Assembly: GCA_037179335.1 (NCBI GenBank) | Contig: JAKZHN010000013.1 | Location: 868,001-932,000 of the forward strand | Length of the DNA stretch: 64,000 bases | Source of the DNA: Cyclaneusma minus | Lineage: Eukaryota; Ascomycota; Leotiomycetes; Marthamycetales; Marthamycetaceae | Direction: 5' to 3' | Shown: positions 11,188-23,006 of the stretch, in pieces | Layout of the letters: the number at the start of each line of letters is the position of its first letter | How positions within the stretch are numbered: position 1 is the first letter of the stretch | The notes under the pieces: generated by a model | What the model was told of the DNA's origin: nothing | The model's input: the letters and a program-made list of their open reading frames with translations, nothing else | Database searches by the model: none | Position numbers and translations under genes: made by a program

Positions 11188-12475
11188 TTGCAAACCTGGA
11201 ATATGGAAATCGCCCTCCGCGGTATCACACACAGGCCAGCGAGGCAATCACTTGTCCTGGCTGTCGAAGCATATGGGCCAAAATTGGTAACAGATGTCTG
11301 CCCAACGCTACAGGAAAGATTCAAGAACAAGGACGCTAAGGACAAGGACGCGAAGGGCCCTACCGTCCATCCGATTTCAGCCTCTCCTAAACCACGAATG
11401 GCGCGGAAGACGACGAGCCCGAGCACCTACATCGTCCAGCTCACGAGCAGATGCCCATATCTGAGGACGGTCATATACCTTCGGCCCACGATGACAAGGT
11501 TAGGGATTGGTACAAGAGGACCAAGAAAGTGGCCGCTCTGCTGCTGCCATTCAATTCATCAGACGACCAAGACAACGACGATCTGGCAACACAAAATGTC
11601 GACGAACTGATAGAAAAGGAACTCTCCGGACTTGAGACCGTTGTGCTCGACCTGAAACTCGCGGACTCAGAAGCCGGGATCAACAGGGTGGCTGCAACAC
11701 TGCAGTCATCCAACAACGCGGAGCCTGTGAAGGAGACCGATGACCGACCCATGGACATTGACACCACATCTCCGCCCATCCATTCGCAAGCTTGATCGCG
11801 CAGTTACCAAACTCCAGCGAAGTTGCAAAGGAAACCATCAAGGATGCAACCGACGATCTCCGCGGAGCACTTCAGCGCCGTACATCGCGATACCAAGGCG
11901 TAGCCAAAGAACTATTACCTCTGAGCTTGCCCATCTCTCAAGCCGACCAAGCTGCCGCCAGACTCCTCATGGGTGCTGATGCGCACCGTCCAACACCCCC
12001 AGCAATCAACCCTCCACGATGGCAGCTACGAGTAGCATCTGACCCACACACAACACTTCTGGCTCGTTCGGGGTCACCCTTGTTCGCTGCGGTAAGCTTG
12101 CTGTCGATCATGGCAGGAAGCAGGGTTTCCGACCACCCCACGGCACATCACCTCGTTCCGACGATGTCCTCGAGCTTTCCAAACGGGACCGCCGAAGCTA
12201 TCACACGCTATAGTTTCGCGGCTGGACAGCGGTTCGCGGGTATAAGCATCCCCGCCCGTGGCGGGAAGATGCTACTGGATCATAAGCTGCTGGCACTGGC
12301 ATTCTGGGAATTGCTCAGTCGCATTGAAGTGTTTTGGCCCGACATGTGGGACAGACTTCTCGGCGGCGGTGAAACCAAGGATCGCCTCCAACGACTAGCG
12401 ACGGAACGCGATCCCTTGTTCCAATTTGTCGGTGGAATCATGAACTTCTCTGCTTCATTTAGCTCAAGAGTTTAG
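11188..12475 (+). pseudogene. Unrecognised coding-like region split over three frames
   Basis: Three successive plus-strand segments look like protein: 11188 to about 11400 (frame 1), about 11403-11795 (frame 3, acidic, with DWYKRTKKVAALLLPF) and about 11780-12475 (frame 2, ending with ELLSRIEVFWPDMWDRLL and a TAG). No convincing intron joins them, so one or two frameshifts are likely. The last segment, over 220 codons, has no recognised domain. It ends 65 bp before an LTR-like sequence, so an origin in a retroelement is possible but unproven. Confidence 0.4.
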
Positions 12476-12539
12476 GGACTTGGTACAGAACCAAGAGGCT
12501 CTGGAAATCCAGAGCGATATATAGCTTTTAAAGCCCCTG

Positions 12540-12700
12540 TTGCAACACCCACTGCAAGGTCAGGGTGGCCCGTGCGCCACCCCCTTTCCCTCACCCTCAC
12601 CACTACCCCTGAGGACCTCAGGCCACCACGCTAGCTAGTGGGTATATCTACCCAGTTGCAGGGTGCTCTCCATAGATCAGACTTAACCATGAATACACTC
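12540..12700. mobile_element. LTR-like relic (copy A)
   Basis: Begins TGTTGCAACACCC. It shares ordered blocks with 38998-39195: GTGCGCCA, CTCAGGC, CTAGC, a CTACC block, and an AC-rich AATACACTC block. The layout suggests a truncated or solo LTR. No target-site duplication was found. Confidence 0.4.
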
Positions 12701-13305
12701 CATTGCATGCTGCCTTCGTTTGTTACTCTTTAAGTGATCACTTCGTTCTACCCTCTTGATACCAACAGCCCTATAGCGGCACTAGAAGCGGATTTTTGTT
12801 TTTGTTCAGCCATAAGTGGCGTTGTGTCTTCTTCGTGGGGAAGGCATACTTGTACCTCTCTGGAAGCCAAGTTTGGGCCATTGGCCTCCTCAGAAGCAAT
12901 AACGTGACAAGCAGTAACGCCCAGGCGGTAAAAGCCTGAAGTTAGCAAAGCGGATTTCCCGTGATCCTCTCACCGAAGGTAACATGAACTGAGGGTCTGG
13001 AAAACTTTGGAAAAGCTGGGGTCAGAGTTCAACAAAGTGGTCAGCGAATTCCAGAAATGTAGAATGGTAATGTCCATGGTTTCCCCCTATGATGCAGACA
13101 GGGGAAAGGCTGAAAAATGACGGATGACCTATCCCTGTTTTCAACGCCCCGAAATCCATGCATCCTATCCTGCCCGCCCAGCTCCGTGCTCAAAACATGC
13201 TAACAAAAACAAAACAAGTAAACAGAGTAGCAAAAGAATCAACCAATGCCCAACACCTACACAGACCACCAGGCAGTATCTACCACATTGCATTCCCTCC
13301 CCCAC
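12701..13305. other. Intergenic region, no gene seen
   Basis: Between the LTR-like relic and the 3' end of the exchanger gene. Only short ORFs. The part nearest 13305 is probably the 3' UTR of the minus-strand gene. Confidence 0.4.
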
Positions 13306-14827
13306 TCAAATCCCACGCTCCTCTATCCTAACAGTCACCGTATCTCCCTCCGCACTCGGATAATAGAAAGCTCCCACCGCCACAATAACATAAACAATCA
13401 TGCACAGCGCACCCTCCAAATAATTACTCTTCTGATCTCTCAAAAAGTGCCCCACGGCCAGGATACTCAAGATAATCACCACAATATTGAACACCTGGAA
13501 ACTCAAATCCAGGTCCTTGTTGAGTCCCCAAGCGACGATAACAACCAAGGGGGCGTTGAATAAAGCGGTTTGGATAGTTGCGCCGAGGACGTGCGACAAC
13601 GCAAAGTTCATCTGGTTGTCCCATGCCTCATCCACAGCCGTGAGATGTTCAGCTGCCTTTTCCACAAGCGGCACAAGAATAAGACCCATGAATGCTTCGC
13701 TCACGCCATGCTCTGCAGTAATACTCGGAATCTCCTCAACAAGCGAGACAGCAAGAAGTGTCACGAGAGCAAGACCGATGACAAGCACAAGGCAGCATTC
13801 GGTAGCAGTGAGCTTTGGTTTGCGCAAGTCTACGTGCCGGTCTTGGTCGCGCTGCTCATCGGCTTCGAGGATGGCGTCGTAGATGCCGTGGTGGGTTTGC
13901 GTTTGAAAGACGATGTAGACGACGTAGGCGAGGATGAGGAGGATGGAGGTGATGCGGGAGATTTGTAGGACGTCGTGATTGAGGGCGTCGGTGGAGCCGA
14001 GGGAGGCGTGGTAGGTTGAGGGGACGATGAGTCCGAATCCGCTGTAGTACCATCAAAATCAGTTACTCATATTCAGTCTGTACTTGGGAATTCGAAAGGC
14101 CGAAGTAAGGAGGTGGATAATGGGTTTTGGAGATCAAGGGGAACACGTACGCAACGAGTAGCAGCCCGCTACCGACTTCAGAAACCGCCTCATCAAAAAC
14201 CTGCTCATCTCTCCTGAGTCCACCAGCGAAGAAACAGGCACCCAAGCATAGTAGCAAGGTAGCCAAAATACTCCCCAATATCGCATCCTGAATAACGCTA
14301 AACTCATCCCTCTTCAACAACACCATAAACAAAATCAACTCCACCACACTCCCAATCAGCGTCTCAAACACAATCCCAAAAACCTTCGGCATCTTCCTCG
14401 CACTACTCTCTCCCACAAACCCCAGCAAATTCGCACACGGCACCATCGCAATATAGTTCAGCGAAAAAACCCAAATATGCAAATCTGGGCGGGCGTAACG
14501 AAGTGCCAAAGCGGCGGGAACGAATGGGAATAGGCAGTTCACGTATTTCGAGATTGTGGAAGAGGAGGCCCAGATTACGCGCAGGAAATGCAGGATGTGG
14601 AAACCGCGGCGCCCGGACTCGCCGTCGGGGTGGATGTGTTTGGTTATTTTGTGGATGGGGAGGATGTGGTGGCCGGTGCCTTGGGTTTGGTCTGAGGACC
14701 CACGGGGGTGCCCATTCGTGTTTTGGGTGTGGGAGGACATTTCTATGTCTTCGGGGTTGGAGTTTTTGGGATCGTGGGTTGGTGAGGGCTTTTCGGGCTC
14801 TTGTTTGGAGCTGCGGAAGCGATTCAT
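13306..14827 (-). CDS. Ca2+/H+ exchanger-like protein (CaCA/VCX1 family) with altered signature motifs
   Basis: Two exons on the minus strand, 14827-14151 and 14041-13306, with a 109-nt intron (14042-14150); 470 aa. A hydrophilic N-terminus of about 80 residues precedes some ten hydrophobic segments in two halves, joined by a Gln/Asp/His-rich loop. This is the vacuolar cation/proton antiporter plan. Each half keeps its acidic ion-binding motif in changed form. The first reads ETLIGSVVELILF where the family usually has GNxVE. The second reads VPLVEKAAEHLTAV where the family has GNAAEH. The two Glu residues remain; the Gly-Asn pairs do not. The protein should sit in an organelle membrane, but its ion preference may differ or its activity may be lost. 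Confidence 0.8.
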
Positions 14828-17038
14828 CTTGGAAGAGGGGACCGCGCAGGTCGTGGCTGCTCGAGGTCTGGTTGTTCGTGTGGTGCTTTCCTAGAGTTGA
14901 GGTTGAGGTGGTTTGGGGGGAGCTGCTGGGAAAGCTTCGTTAGTGACTGAAACCATGTGCAGAACTCAATGTAGCAGAGGAATCGCTACCTACTCACCTC
15001 AGGAACCGACAGATGATTCTATCGTTTGTCGCAAAAGCCGCTTTCACAGCAGTGACTTGTCGTCGCCGTCTCTCTCGTCGTCAGCCAGCAGTACACTCAC
15101 CAAGTCAGCTCGCTCCTCTCAAAGCAGCATAGCACTCCCAATCAGCCCTTTCGTTTCCGTATGCTAAGCACCTATCGTCAATTCACAGCAACAAAAGGTC
15201 GAGTAGGATAACAAAAGATAGCCAAAAGAAAAGCGTCGTCTCGTCGTCCCAACAGTTGCCGCTAAGGAGAACCAGACGGCCGCAGCCTAGAACCACATCG
15301 GTCTGCGCCCAGATGCCAAGCTCTTGGCCGTGCTTTGCTGTCAGTGTCCTGTCTCACCTACCTCTCCAGGGTGCTGTAGCAAATAAGAAACACGAGCAGG
15401 CAAATTCCCGCAGTGCATCCCCTGTTTTCCCCATCCCGAAAGGTTGGTGGAACATTCAAAGAAGCTGGAACTGAAATGATGGAAATTCGTTCATGTTGGA
15501 GATGGTCCGACCGAGGCCAGAATAACCTCATCCGGCGCTAAGCTATTTTGAGTTCTATCTGCGACTATCAACCTCACAGCAGCGCCATCTCCAGCACCTA
15601 TCTGCCAATCTGGGGGATCATCAGATCTTCAAAATAAAGATTCCGAGCCGTCAATCATAGACGCACATCTTGGTCCTTTCCAAAAGTGTGCCCTTCTAAT
15701 TATTCCACTTCGAAGACTTGAAACTCGTCCAGACTCAGCTCACATCATGCACCGCCAAGGCGCTGGGCATGCGCACCGAACCGCAACATACACAAAAGCG
15801 ACCTAGAGAATCAAGGTTTCTGATGACCCTTTTGACGGAGTACGAGCCGCACTTGTCAAGTCGGAGATTTCGTGTTGCTACAGTTGCTATTGCTCTTAAG
15901 GTGAAGGGTCTTGGCGATCATTGCAGGTTACAGGTACATGTAGAAGGAGAATTAATTCCGAGGCCTAAGGGGATCGCATTGCCCCGGCCGCTTTTTGCTT
16001 CCGCTCCGAGACAGTCACGTGATCCAGGCTTACCCCTTTTCTGGCCCCTTCACTTCCGCGTTTTCACTTGCAGTTCGCAACAAAAGTATGTGCGATTGAA
16101 CGAGTGTATTGGCTCACAATTTGTGAGCAATTACTAGCCATGCCTCCGCATTAAGGCCCCCACCATCCTCCGTGCGAAGACAACCAAGCTGGTTGTAGTA
16201 GCAAAGGAGCGTATTGAGTGAGCAAACGGAGCAAAAGCAGAGGTATCCTCTCTCGAGAGCACCCACCGCCCAGTTGGATAGCAACGCAGCAGAGACGAAA
16301 AATGAGTGACAACAAACAAAAGAAAAGGCGCAACCCCTTCCACCCAATAAAGCAATCTGATTTTCCATCCCCTGATTTTCCGCCCCACGAAGCACGACCA
16401 TTGGACGGCCATCTTTCAGCCATCATCCACCATCAAGCTCCAACCACTAGTCGTATGCGAGAGTTGTGTGTGTGTCGTATTTCGGCGTGGTACCGACTGG
16501 CTGTTTTGTACTCTAAGCCGAGCCGAGCTATGCAGAGCTGGCGAACTCTGGTGAGTGAAGGTCGAGGAGCCACAATTGTGCCGAGCATCGCTTGAGATCG
16601 CAAGTCGGATCGATTTCCTACTGCTGTAAGTAATGCACCAACCGTGTGTGATCATAGGTCGCCCGATGATCACCCGCAAGATGGATTTCTGGCTATCGAC
16701 GATTGAGCCTTCCACCACAATGCGAAGAATAGAAGTTTCGTAGAAGTGTTTTATTGTAGGGCAGATGGGCGCCTTCGCAGAGACGACACTGTCTTCGAAA
16801 AGAATATGTCGAGTCATGTCGTGCAAAATGACAACCCATCCACATCCTCCAGATCTCCTAGGTCCTAAAAGCCCCAGTAGATGGGGGCATTGGTCAGCAA
16901 GTGATTTGTCTCTGTCCTGTATTGGGTTTTCTTCGGGTATTCTTTTGAGTTTTCTTGTAGTTTTCTCGTGGTTTTTTTTGCAAGCAGACTTGGCTTTTTC
17001 CTGTAGTTTTCTCTTCTTGCAAGCACTCGCAACTACGC
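14828..17038. other. Intergenic region between the exchanger and UPF2 genes
   Basis: About 2.2 kb with no supported gene. A 139-codon ORF at 15718-16137 and a 208-codon minus ORF at 16416-17042 lack domain-like sequence. The 3' UTR of the UPF2 gene probably covers the few hundred bases below 17038. Confidence 0.4.
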
Positions 17039-20000
17039 TCAAGTCTCATCGCCAGCATCCGCCGAGCCAATCACCCCACGCTTCGCACGGAGCAGTTGCA
17101 AGTGCTCCTTGCGCTCCTTGCGCGTCGAACTTTGCGGACGCGGACCATGACGCTGCTGCTGCGCCACGTAGTTGTGCACTCTCTGCTGCGACGCGTGGCT
17201 GGGAACTTGCTGCTGCGGAACACCACGTTGTTGCAGACCACCAGGGGGGCCGGACACTTTCCGACCCGCAGGGCCTTGAACAGTTCCGTTGACGGAGTTT
17301 CCATGAACAAGAGATTTGCTTCTATCATACCAGTCGACGTCGCTGAGCTGCAGCTTTCGGGACCGCTGATCGTTGCGGTTCTGTCGGTTGTTCGAAGAGT
17401 TTTGAGCGGAGCGGTTCGGGTTTCGCGACGGGTCGTAGTGGTGGGAGGGCTTCTCGAGACCACCGGCGTTGCCTGCTTGTGACTGGTGAATACGGTTGTG
17501 AACGGCGATGGGGCGAAGGGGTGGGAAGGAAGATGAGTCTTCACCATCTGCGTCCTCGTCCCGGAGATCGTAGTTTAGGACGAGGTTCTTGATGCGTTGT
17601 TGTTCTTCACGCTCTGCTTGCTGTTGGGTGCGCATGCTAACTGCGAATGTTGAGTCGGATGGGAGTTCAACGGTATGAGTCTAGGTCACAGGTCAGTAGG
17701 AGCTCTGTTAGATAGATGAGAAACAATCTTACCTGCTGGCGATTACCACGCTTCGTCATGAGAGAGAAGGTCATCGTGTTCGAGTCTGAAGTAGGCTTCT
17801 TCTCTCCCGTTGCGTTCTCATTAGATGCAGGGACAGGCTGATCTCTGCGACGCATGGGAAGTGGGACATCAAATTGTGGTTTTCGGTCAAACTTGCGGGA
17901 TTCTAAACTTTCAGCCATCATTTTGGCATACTCACGCTCAAAGTCCGCCTCATCTTCAGGGTCTACCTGTTCCTCCGGTCGAGTCACAACAATAGCCTCA
18001 TCTTCGGAGTCAGTAGCATTTGGCGAGGGCATATGATCACCGTTTGTTGCAGCCTGATATGTATTAGCGAAAGTTCAAGTCGGAGAAGAAGAGCTCTTAC
18101 CTCCACCACGTCTTCTCCATCGGAAGAGGCGTCATCCCTCTCAACATCAGGAATGTCGACTTCATCATCGTCCAGGCCGTTGTCAGAAGAAGCGACACTG
18201 GCAGTCTCTTCTGGCTCAACAACCTTATCTGCTCCAGAACTCTTCTGATCTTGTGCCATAGCCAGCTGGAATGCACGACTAGCCTCTTCAAGGTTAGATG
18301 CCAACTTCCACTGGGGCCGAGTCACGTTGAAGATGTCTTGAACGACGAATTCGATATCCATAGGCAGAGGGTCCTTTGTGTAGATGTAGTACTGGAAGAA
18401 AGATAGAAAGTAATCAAGTTTCTTGCCAGCAGGACCACGGTTGAAGTAAACGCCGCAGGTCTCGAGTAGGATGGCAACAAGACGGATACGGAAGAAGTCA
18501 TCAGGCAGGTCGAATGGATTGATGCGACCTGGAACTGGTGGGCCGCCGTGTCCGAATGTCATGATACGGTACATCGTTTCGAAAATTACAGGATGGTCCA
18601 CCATGCGGTAGTTGTACAATTCTCCGAGGTACTTGACCTCTGCGATTCTCCGTTGGTTGAACTCGAAGCTGTTTTGCTCCAGACCAATGGTAATGTACTC
18701 GAGCAGGTCATCAATGACAGTAGTGACAAACTCTTGATGATAGCGGTGTAACGCGGAGATCAGAATTGCCAGGAGACTGATGTGGCCATATTTGACCTTG
18801 CCAGGCTTGGCAAAGACCTTCTCCAGTGACCTGACGACTTCAGGCTCTTCCCAGTGCAATCTGCGAATCTGTTTCAATGTCTTCAGGTAATTGCGCTTGT
18901 TCATATCGAGATAGATAATCTTTCGGATGTAGAGCTCCATTGGAGTTCTCTCCTTCTGTGCAACTGCTGCCCTAGCGGGAGGATCGACATAGTAAACGGC
19001 GTTCTCGATGAGCATGCGCTCCTGTTGGCCGATGTGCTGGACCGACTTCTTGCGTTGCAGAGTCTCGAGGAACGAGGTCATACGAGGCGCAGTCTCAGGG
19101 TTCTTGAGAAGATATCGTCCACAGTTCTCGAGCAGATTGCAGATGATCTCAATGTTCATCCGTGAAAAGTCATCAAGACTGACCTTCAGGCAGTGGAAAA
19201 TCACATGCTCAGGAACCACGCCAAATTTGGTCAGTTCTGCGAGATATCGAATGTTGGCAAGACGCACTTGACCGAGGAAGTCTTTCTCCTTCCGGCGTTG
19301 TAGACTACGGAACTCGGCGTCCAAGTAATCCACAAGCCCCTTGGTAATGTCTGGCATGTATCGACCAAGAGTAGCAATCAAACGAGACCAAAAGGGCAGG
19401 AGATCGCTTCGGCCCTTTGGTGTCTCCTGAACTGCCTTGATGAGACGATTGCGAGAAGCTTTCGAGTTCAGAAAGCAGAAGTCAATGGCAGTCTCATCGA
19501 CGGCATCTTTGTTTGTCAAATCAGGTAGTCGTGCAAGCAGAGCATCCACTTGAGCGCCCACAGACTTGTTTGCGATGGATGTAGACAGATCTTCTGCCTC
19601 TGCATTCTTTGCCTCCTCGGCCGCACTGGCCTCATCTGTCTCATCTTTTCGCTTGCCGACTTGTTCATCCACGTCGGACTTCTTCTTCTTCTGTTCTTCC
19701 AAGAACATGCCAGGGACTTTCCCCTTCAAGTCTGTGAGATTCTCATAGAAACGGCGCTCTTCTTCGTCTTCCCAGATGCCAGCGCCATCTCCTTGGCCAC
19801 GTAGATATTCACCAGGCTTGACAAGTGCGATCCCGTTATTGGCAGTCGAGGAGTCATCCGCGTCCTTGAGATCTGGCATCTCAGCCCCGATTGCATCGGC
19901 AAGTACCTGTGCATTTGCGATCAGTCGCTCCTGAACCTTGACCTGCTTCTCATAGTTTGCCTGTCGATCCTCAAACACTTCGCCGGACTTGACATATGCT

Positions 20001-21090
20001 TCAGCATTTCGTCGTGCTTGAGAGGCGATGGTCTTCTGATCGCGGAGGATGTGTGCCTTGACGTCTTCAAAGTAACGTTTGAGGATGTTTCGGAAGCGCT
20101 TTTGCAGTTCAGGAGATGCCAGGGGTTCATCGGTAGCGGCCGAAGTCGCAGGGGCCACTTCATCAGCAGAATCCTCATCCGCTTCCTCTGAAGCTTTCAC
20201 GGCACTGGTAACACCATCTTCTTCGACTGTCTTCCGACCTTCAGCAGTTGTATCCTTGACACTAAGTATGTCCCAGCCAAAAGCTTTCACGAAAACAACG
20301 AGTAGCGGCAGGTTGGCGTGTTCGCGGTCATGGCCCAATAAGTCCTTAAGAACCTCGAGAGGGAAAGGTTCGGCCCCTCCACCTTTGGATGAAGACGCGC
20401 TCTTCTTGGAGTCTTTGCCTGGATTGGCGAGCGAGTCCTTGCCCCGCGAGGCATCGTCCGGTCGACTGACATCGTCCAGCGTCCTGAGGGCACCAACAAG
20501 CCACAGCTCCGTCACAACCCTCAGAAGTACTCTTTGGCGGGTCAGGCGCTCTTTCTCCTCCTTCTCCCTTGCATCAGCGGTCAAGTTCCTAAGCAATGAT
20601 TTTTCGGGTGTCGCAAGACCCTTTCCTACGAACCAACCAAGAAACTCTGTAAACTCTGAAGGTCCGAATCGCTGATGGAGCGCGCTGACGATTTCGACGC
20701 CAGCTTCGATCTCTCCGGGTGACTTGAGTCGGCACAATCCTTCATAGCAGGCCGAGATGATTTCCGAAAGGTATTTGTGGAGGGAGAGGGATCGGATTTC
20801 CTGGAGGAATGTATTCAGGGTGGCGGCACTGACAGCAGTGCGAAGTCGCTTGATGAAGGCCGTGTTCTTCTTGAGGGAGGAGTCGAGAGATTTTTGCACA
20901 GGGAAGATATCTAGAAGAAAGATCAGCCATTGAAAGCACCAGAGTGTCGCCGCGCATTCTACATACCCTTCTCTCCGTCCCAGGCGCGTAGATTCAGATC
21001 GCGCAGCTCGCCTGGAGGAAGACTTGGTCAGTACGAGCTTCAGAAATCTCCGGGGCACTTGAGAAGCTCACGCTTTCTTTTGCGATCCAT
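17039..21090 (-). CDS. nmd2: Nonsense-mediated mRNA decay factor UPF2/NMD2
   Basis: Five exons on the minus strand: 21090-21072, 21011-20967, 20910-18101, 18053-17733 and 17680-17039, about 1278 aa. All four introns are 47-60 nt GT-AG. The start gives MDRKRKRELRDLNLRAWDGEK, then DIFPVQKSLDSSLKKNTAFIKRLRT, the conserved opening of UPF2. Three MIF4G-like helical domains follow (roughly residues 22-240, 440-640 and 650-860), including PLPMDIEFVVQDIF. An acidic stretch (DGEDVVE, SEDEAIVV) and a basic, Gln/Asn-rich C-terminus come next. UPF2 bridges UPF1 and UPF3 on mRNAs with premature stops; the C-terminal part normally binds UPF1. The tiny first exons were set by homology of the opening. Confidence 0.93.
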
Positions 21091-22466
21091 TGCGAACGAT
21101 GTTCGTGTGGCAGTGGCCCGGTGGGTGTGGATTGATGTGTTGCGGGCGCGGGAGTCAGACCCCACACAGGGCTCCACCTAGGGATTTCGGTTCAGTTTGC
21201 AGTGGAAGCGCTTGTCTGGCTGGGGATGCATCTGTGATAGCTGGGGGATTGGGGCCCAGATGCTTGACAGTCGGATGCAAGGCTGAGGAGCGCAGCACAA
21301 ATTTGGTGTTTGTCGCTGTGGTGGATTGGAAATGTTTATTTCTGGAACCGGCTGCACCATCGAGCCCGCCCGCGCTTGCCCACATTTTGGCGACATCACA
21401 GGCAAGGCTGAGCACATGTGTCACCAGCATCCGGATCATTTATTGGGCGAGACTCCAGTCGCTACATCTTTCGCTCTAGAAAAATGATTGGCATTGGCCG
21501 CTCGGGTTGATCAAATAAAAAAATCTCTTCTGATTTATTCCACCGTGTAAGTGCCATGATGTCTATCAGAATCTCAGTCTCCTGACTTCTCAACTCGATC
21601 CATCATACTCACCATCCCTTGAACTTCGGAGTCTCCAAGGGAAACCACAAAATGATTTAATGCGGTGGTACCTTGAACGTGTTTGTTACGTTCCAGAAGT
21701 AAACTGATTTTCTTTTTCAATGTCAGGTTAACAATACCCAGGGTCCAAGTATCTGAGAACCAGGATTTGAGATATTGCATCGTCATCTTTTTCCAATCCA
21801 TTATTCGACGAAGATGTTGTTCACTCCTCAGAGTGTCCTGGTCTTCGCCTCTCTTTTCAACCGTCTTTTTGTCTCTTTCCGCCCGAGGAGACAGAAGAGG
21901 GGGAGACAGTGGTTTTGATGTCACTTGTGGTGTTTTCAAGGAGCCATCGAATTTGGAATTTGCATGGAATCAAATACCGCAATTCATGTCGCATCATCCC
22001 ATGCAGGAGAAAGAAGCCGGCCAGACCCAAAGTTCCCAAAGTGCCGAGGGCCGTAGCTTCGATCTACACCAGGTGCTCGGGAGGTCTAAGAGAAAAAGCT
22101 TCCAGTATGGAACTCTTCCGCGTCCTACCGCAGGATCCGAAAGCTACTAGACGTTAGTTCTCATCATTTCAGTCGGTTTTAAAGTTGCAAGTGTCATGAA
22201 TGCGTCTTAGGCGAGTTAAGTATCTCCGGTGAGTTGAAGTCAGGGCACCATGCGCGAGAGCCAGCAGGTGACCCGCGCTAGCGTCGAAGTCCCCTTATCA
22301 AGTGTGGCTGCGTGGCTGACGAATATGATTGGCTGCTCTCGACCCAGACAGAGCTTTTCTCCCCGCGGATTCTCTGACAAGCTTCGACTCGACGAACTTC
22401 TCCATGGGACTGACAACAATGCCTGAAGACATCATACGGACATCACCATGCCGATGATCGAAGAGA

Positions 22467-22474
22467 TCCGCGGA
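22467..22474. promoter_or_regulatory. NIT4/NirA-type palindrome upstream of nitrate reductase
   Basis: TCCGCGGA, a perfect palindrome matching the known NIT4 site. Read on the minus strand with one more base it is CTCCGCGG, matching the NirA consensus CTCCGHGG. It lies 533 bp upstream of the nitrate reductase start. A near-match, CCCGCGGA, is at 22362-22369. Confidence 0.6.
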
Positions 22475-22960
22475 GACACAGCATGCACCCCACAATTCCC
22501 GAATATTCTCAATGGCTATGTCGTGCACATCTATCTATGTCCTATCACTAACCACTTACAAGTTGCCGCTTGCGACTCGTCCCGAAGCTGGCAACCGCCG
22601 CGGCTTGCTCAATACGACTCCAAACCGCTTCCCAGATTCGAGGGGAGCTAAGCACCCTAAACCGGTCCGACCTGATTCGTCATGTTATGCTCCCCGAGTC
22701 TGACACCTTGGCACAACTGAACCCTCAAAACGAGAAAACGTAATGCCTTCAATTTTTCCTTTCATCCTACTCCATCACGCTACTTGCTTTTTCCGAGGAG
22801 TTCACGATAGCGGGCTAACGTCCTTAATGCCTGAAGTTCTCCTCACCTGTCCAACCCTCTCATTTTCTCAAGTCTGAACCTTGGTATTTTGCTTTCTCCA
22901 TACCCCTTCTCTTGTACAAGAGTGTCGTGCTGTGCTACTTGCTTGAAGTCACCCCTCTTG

Positions 22961-22966
22961 TTATCT
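22961..22966 (-). promoter_or_regulatory. GATA (AreA/NIT2-type) site
   Basis: TTATCT on the plus strand, AGATAA on the minus, fits the HGATAR consensus of nitrogen GATA factors. It lies about 40 bp from the nitrate reductase ATG. CGATAG near 22805 also fits. Single GATA sites are common by chance. Confidence 0.35.
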
Positions 22967-23006
22967 TGATACCCACTACGCACGTCTCTCAATACTATTC
23001 TATTCT

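Larger units (their letters stand above)
21091..23006. other. Intergenic region upstream of UPF2 and nitrate reductase
   Basis: A shared upstream region of 1.9 kb between divergently read genes. A 121-codon minus ORF at 21574-21939 has an Arg/Lys-rich start but no recognised domain, and I do not call it a gene. Nitrate-regulation-like sites are listed separately. Confidence 0.5.

Noticed and set aside
16416..17042. 208-codon minus-strand ORF next to UPF2
   Set aside because: No domain, and its composition resembles non-coding DNA; more likely the UPF2 3' flank.
21574..21939. 121-codon minus-strand ORF
   Set aside because: No recognised motif or supporting context. Kept only as a remark in the intergenic entry.
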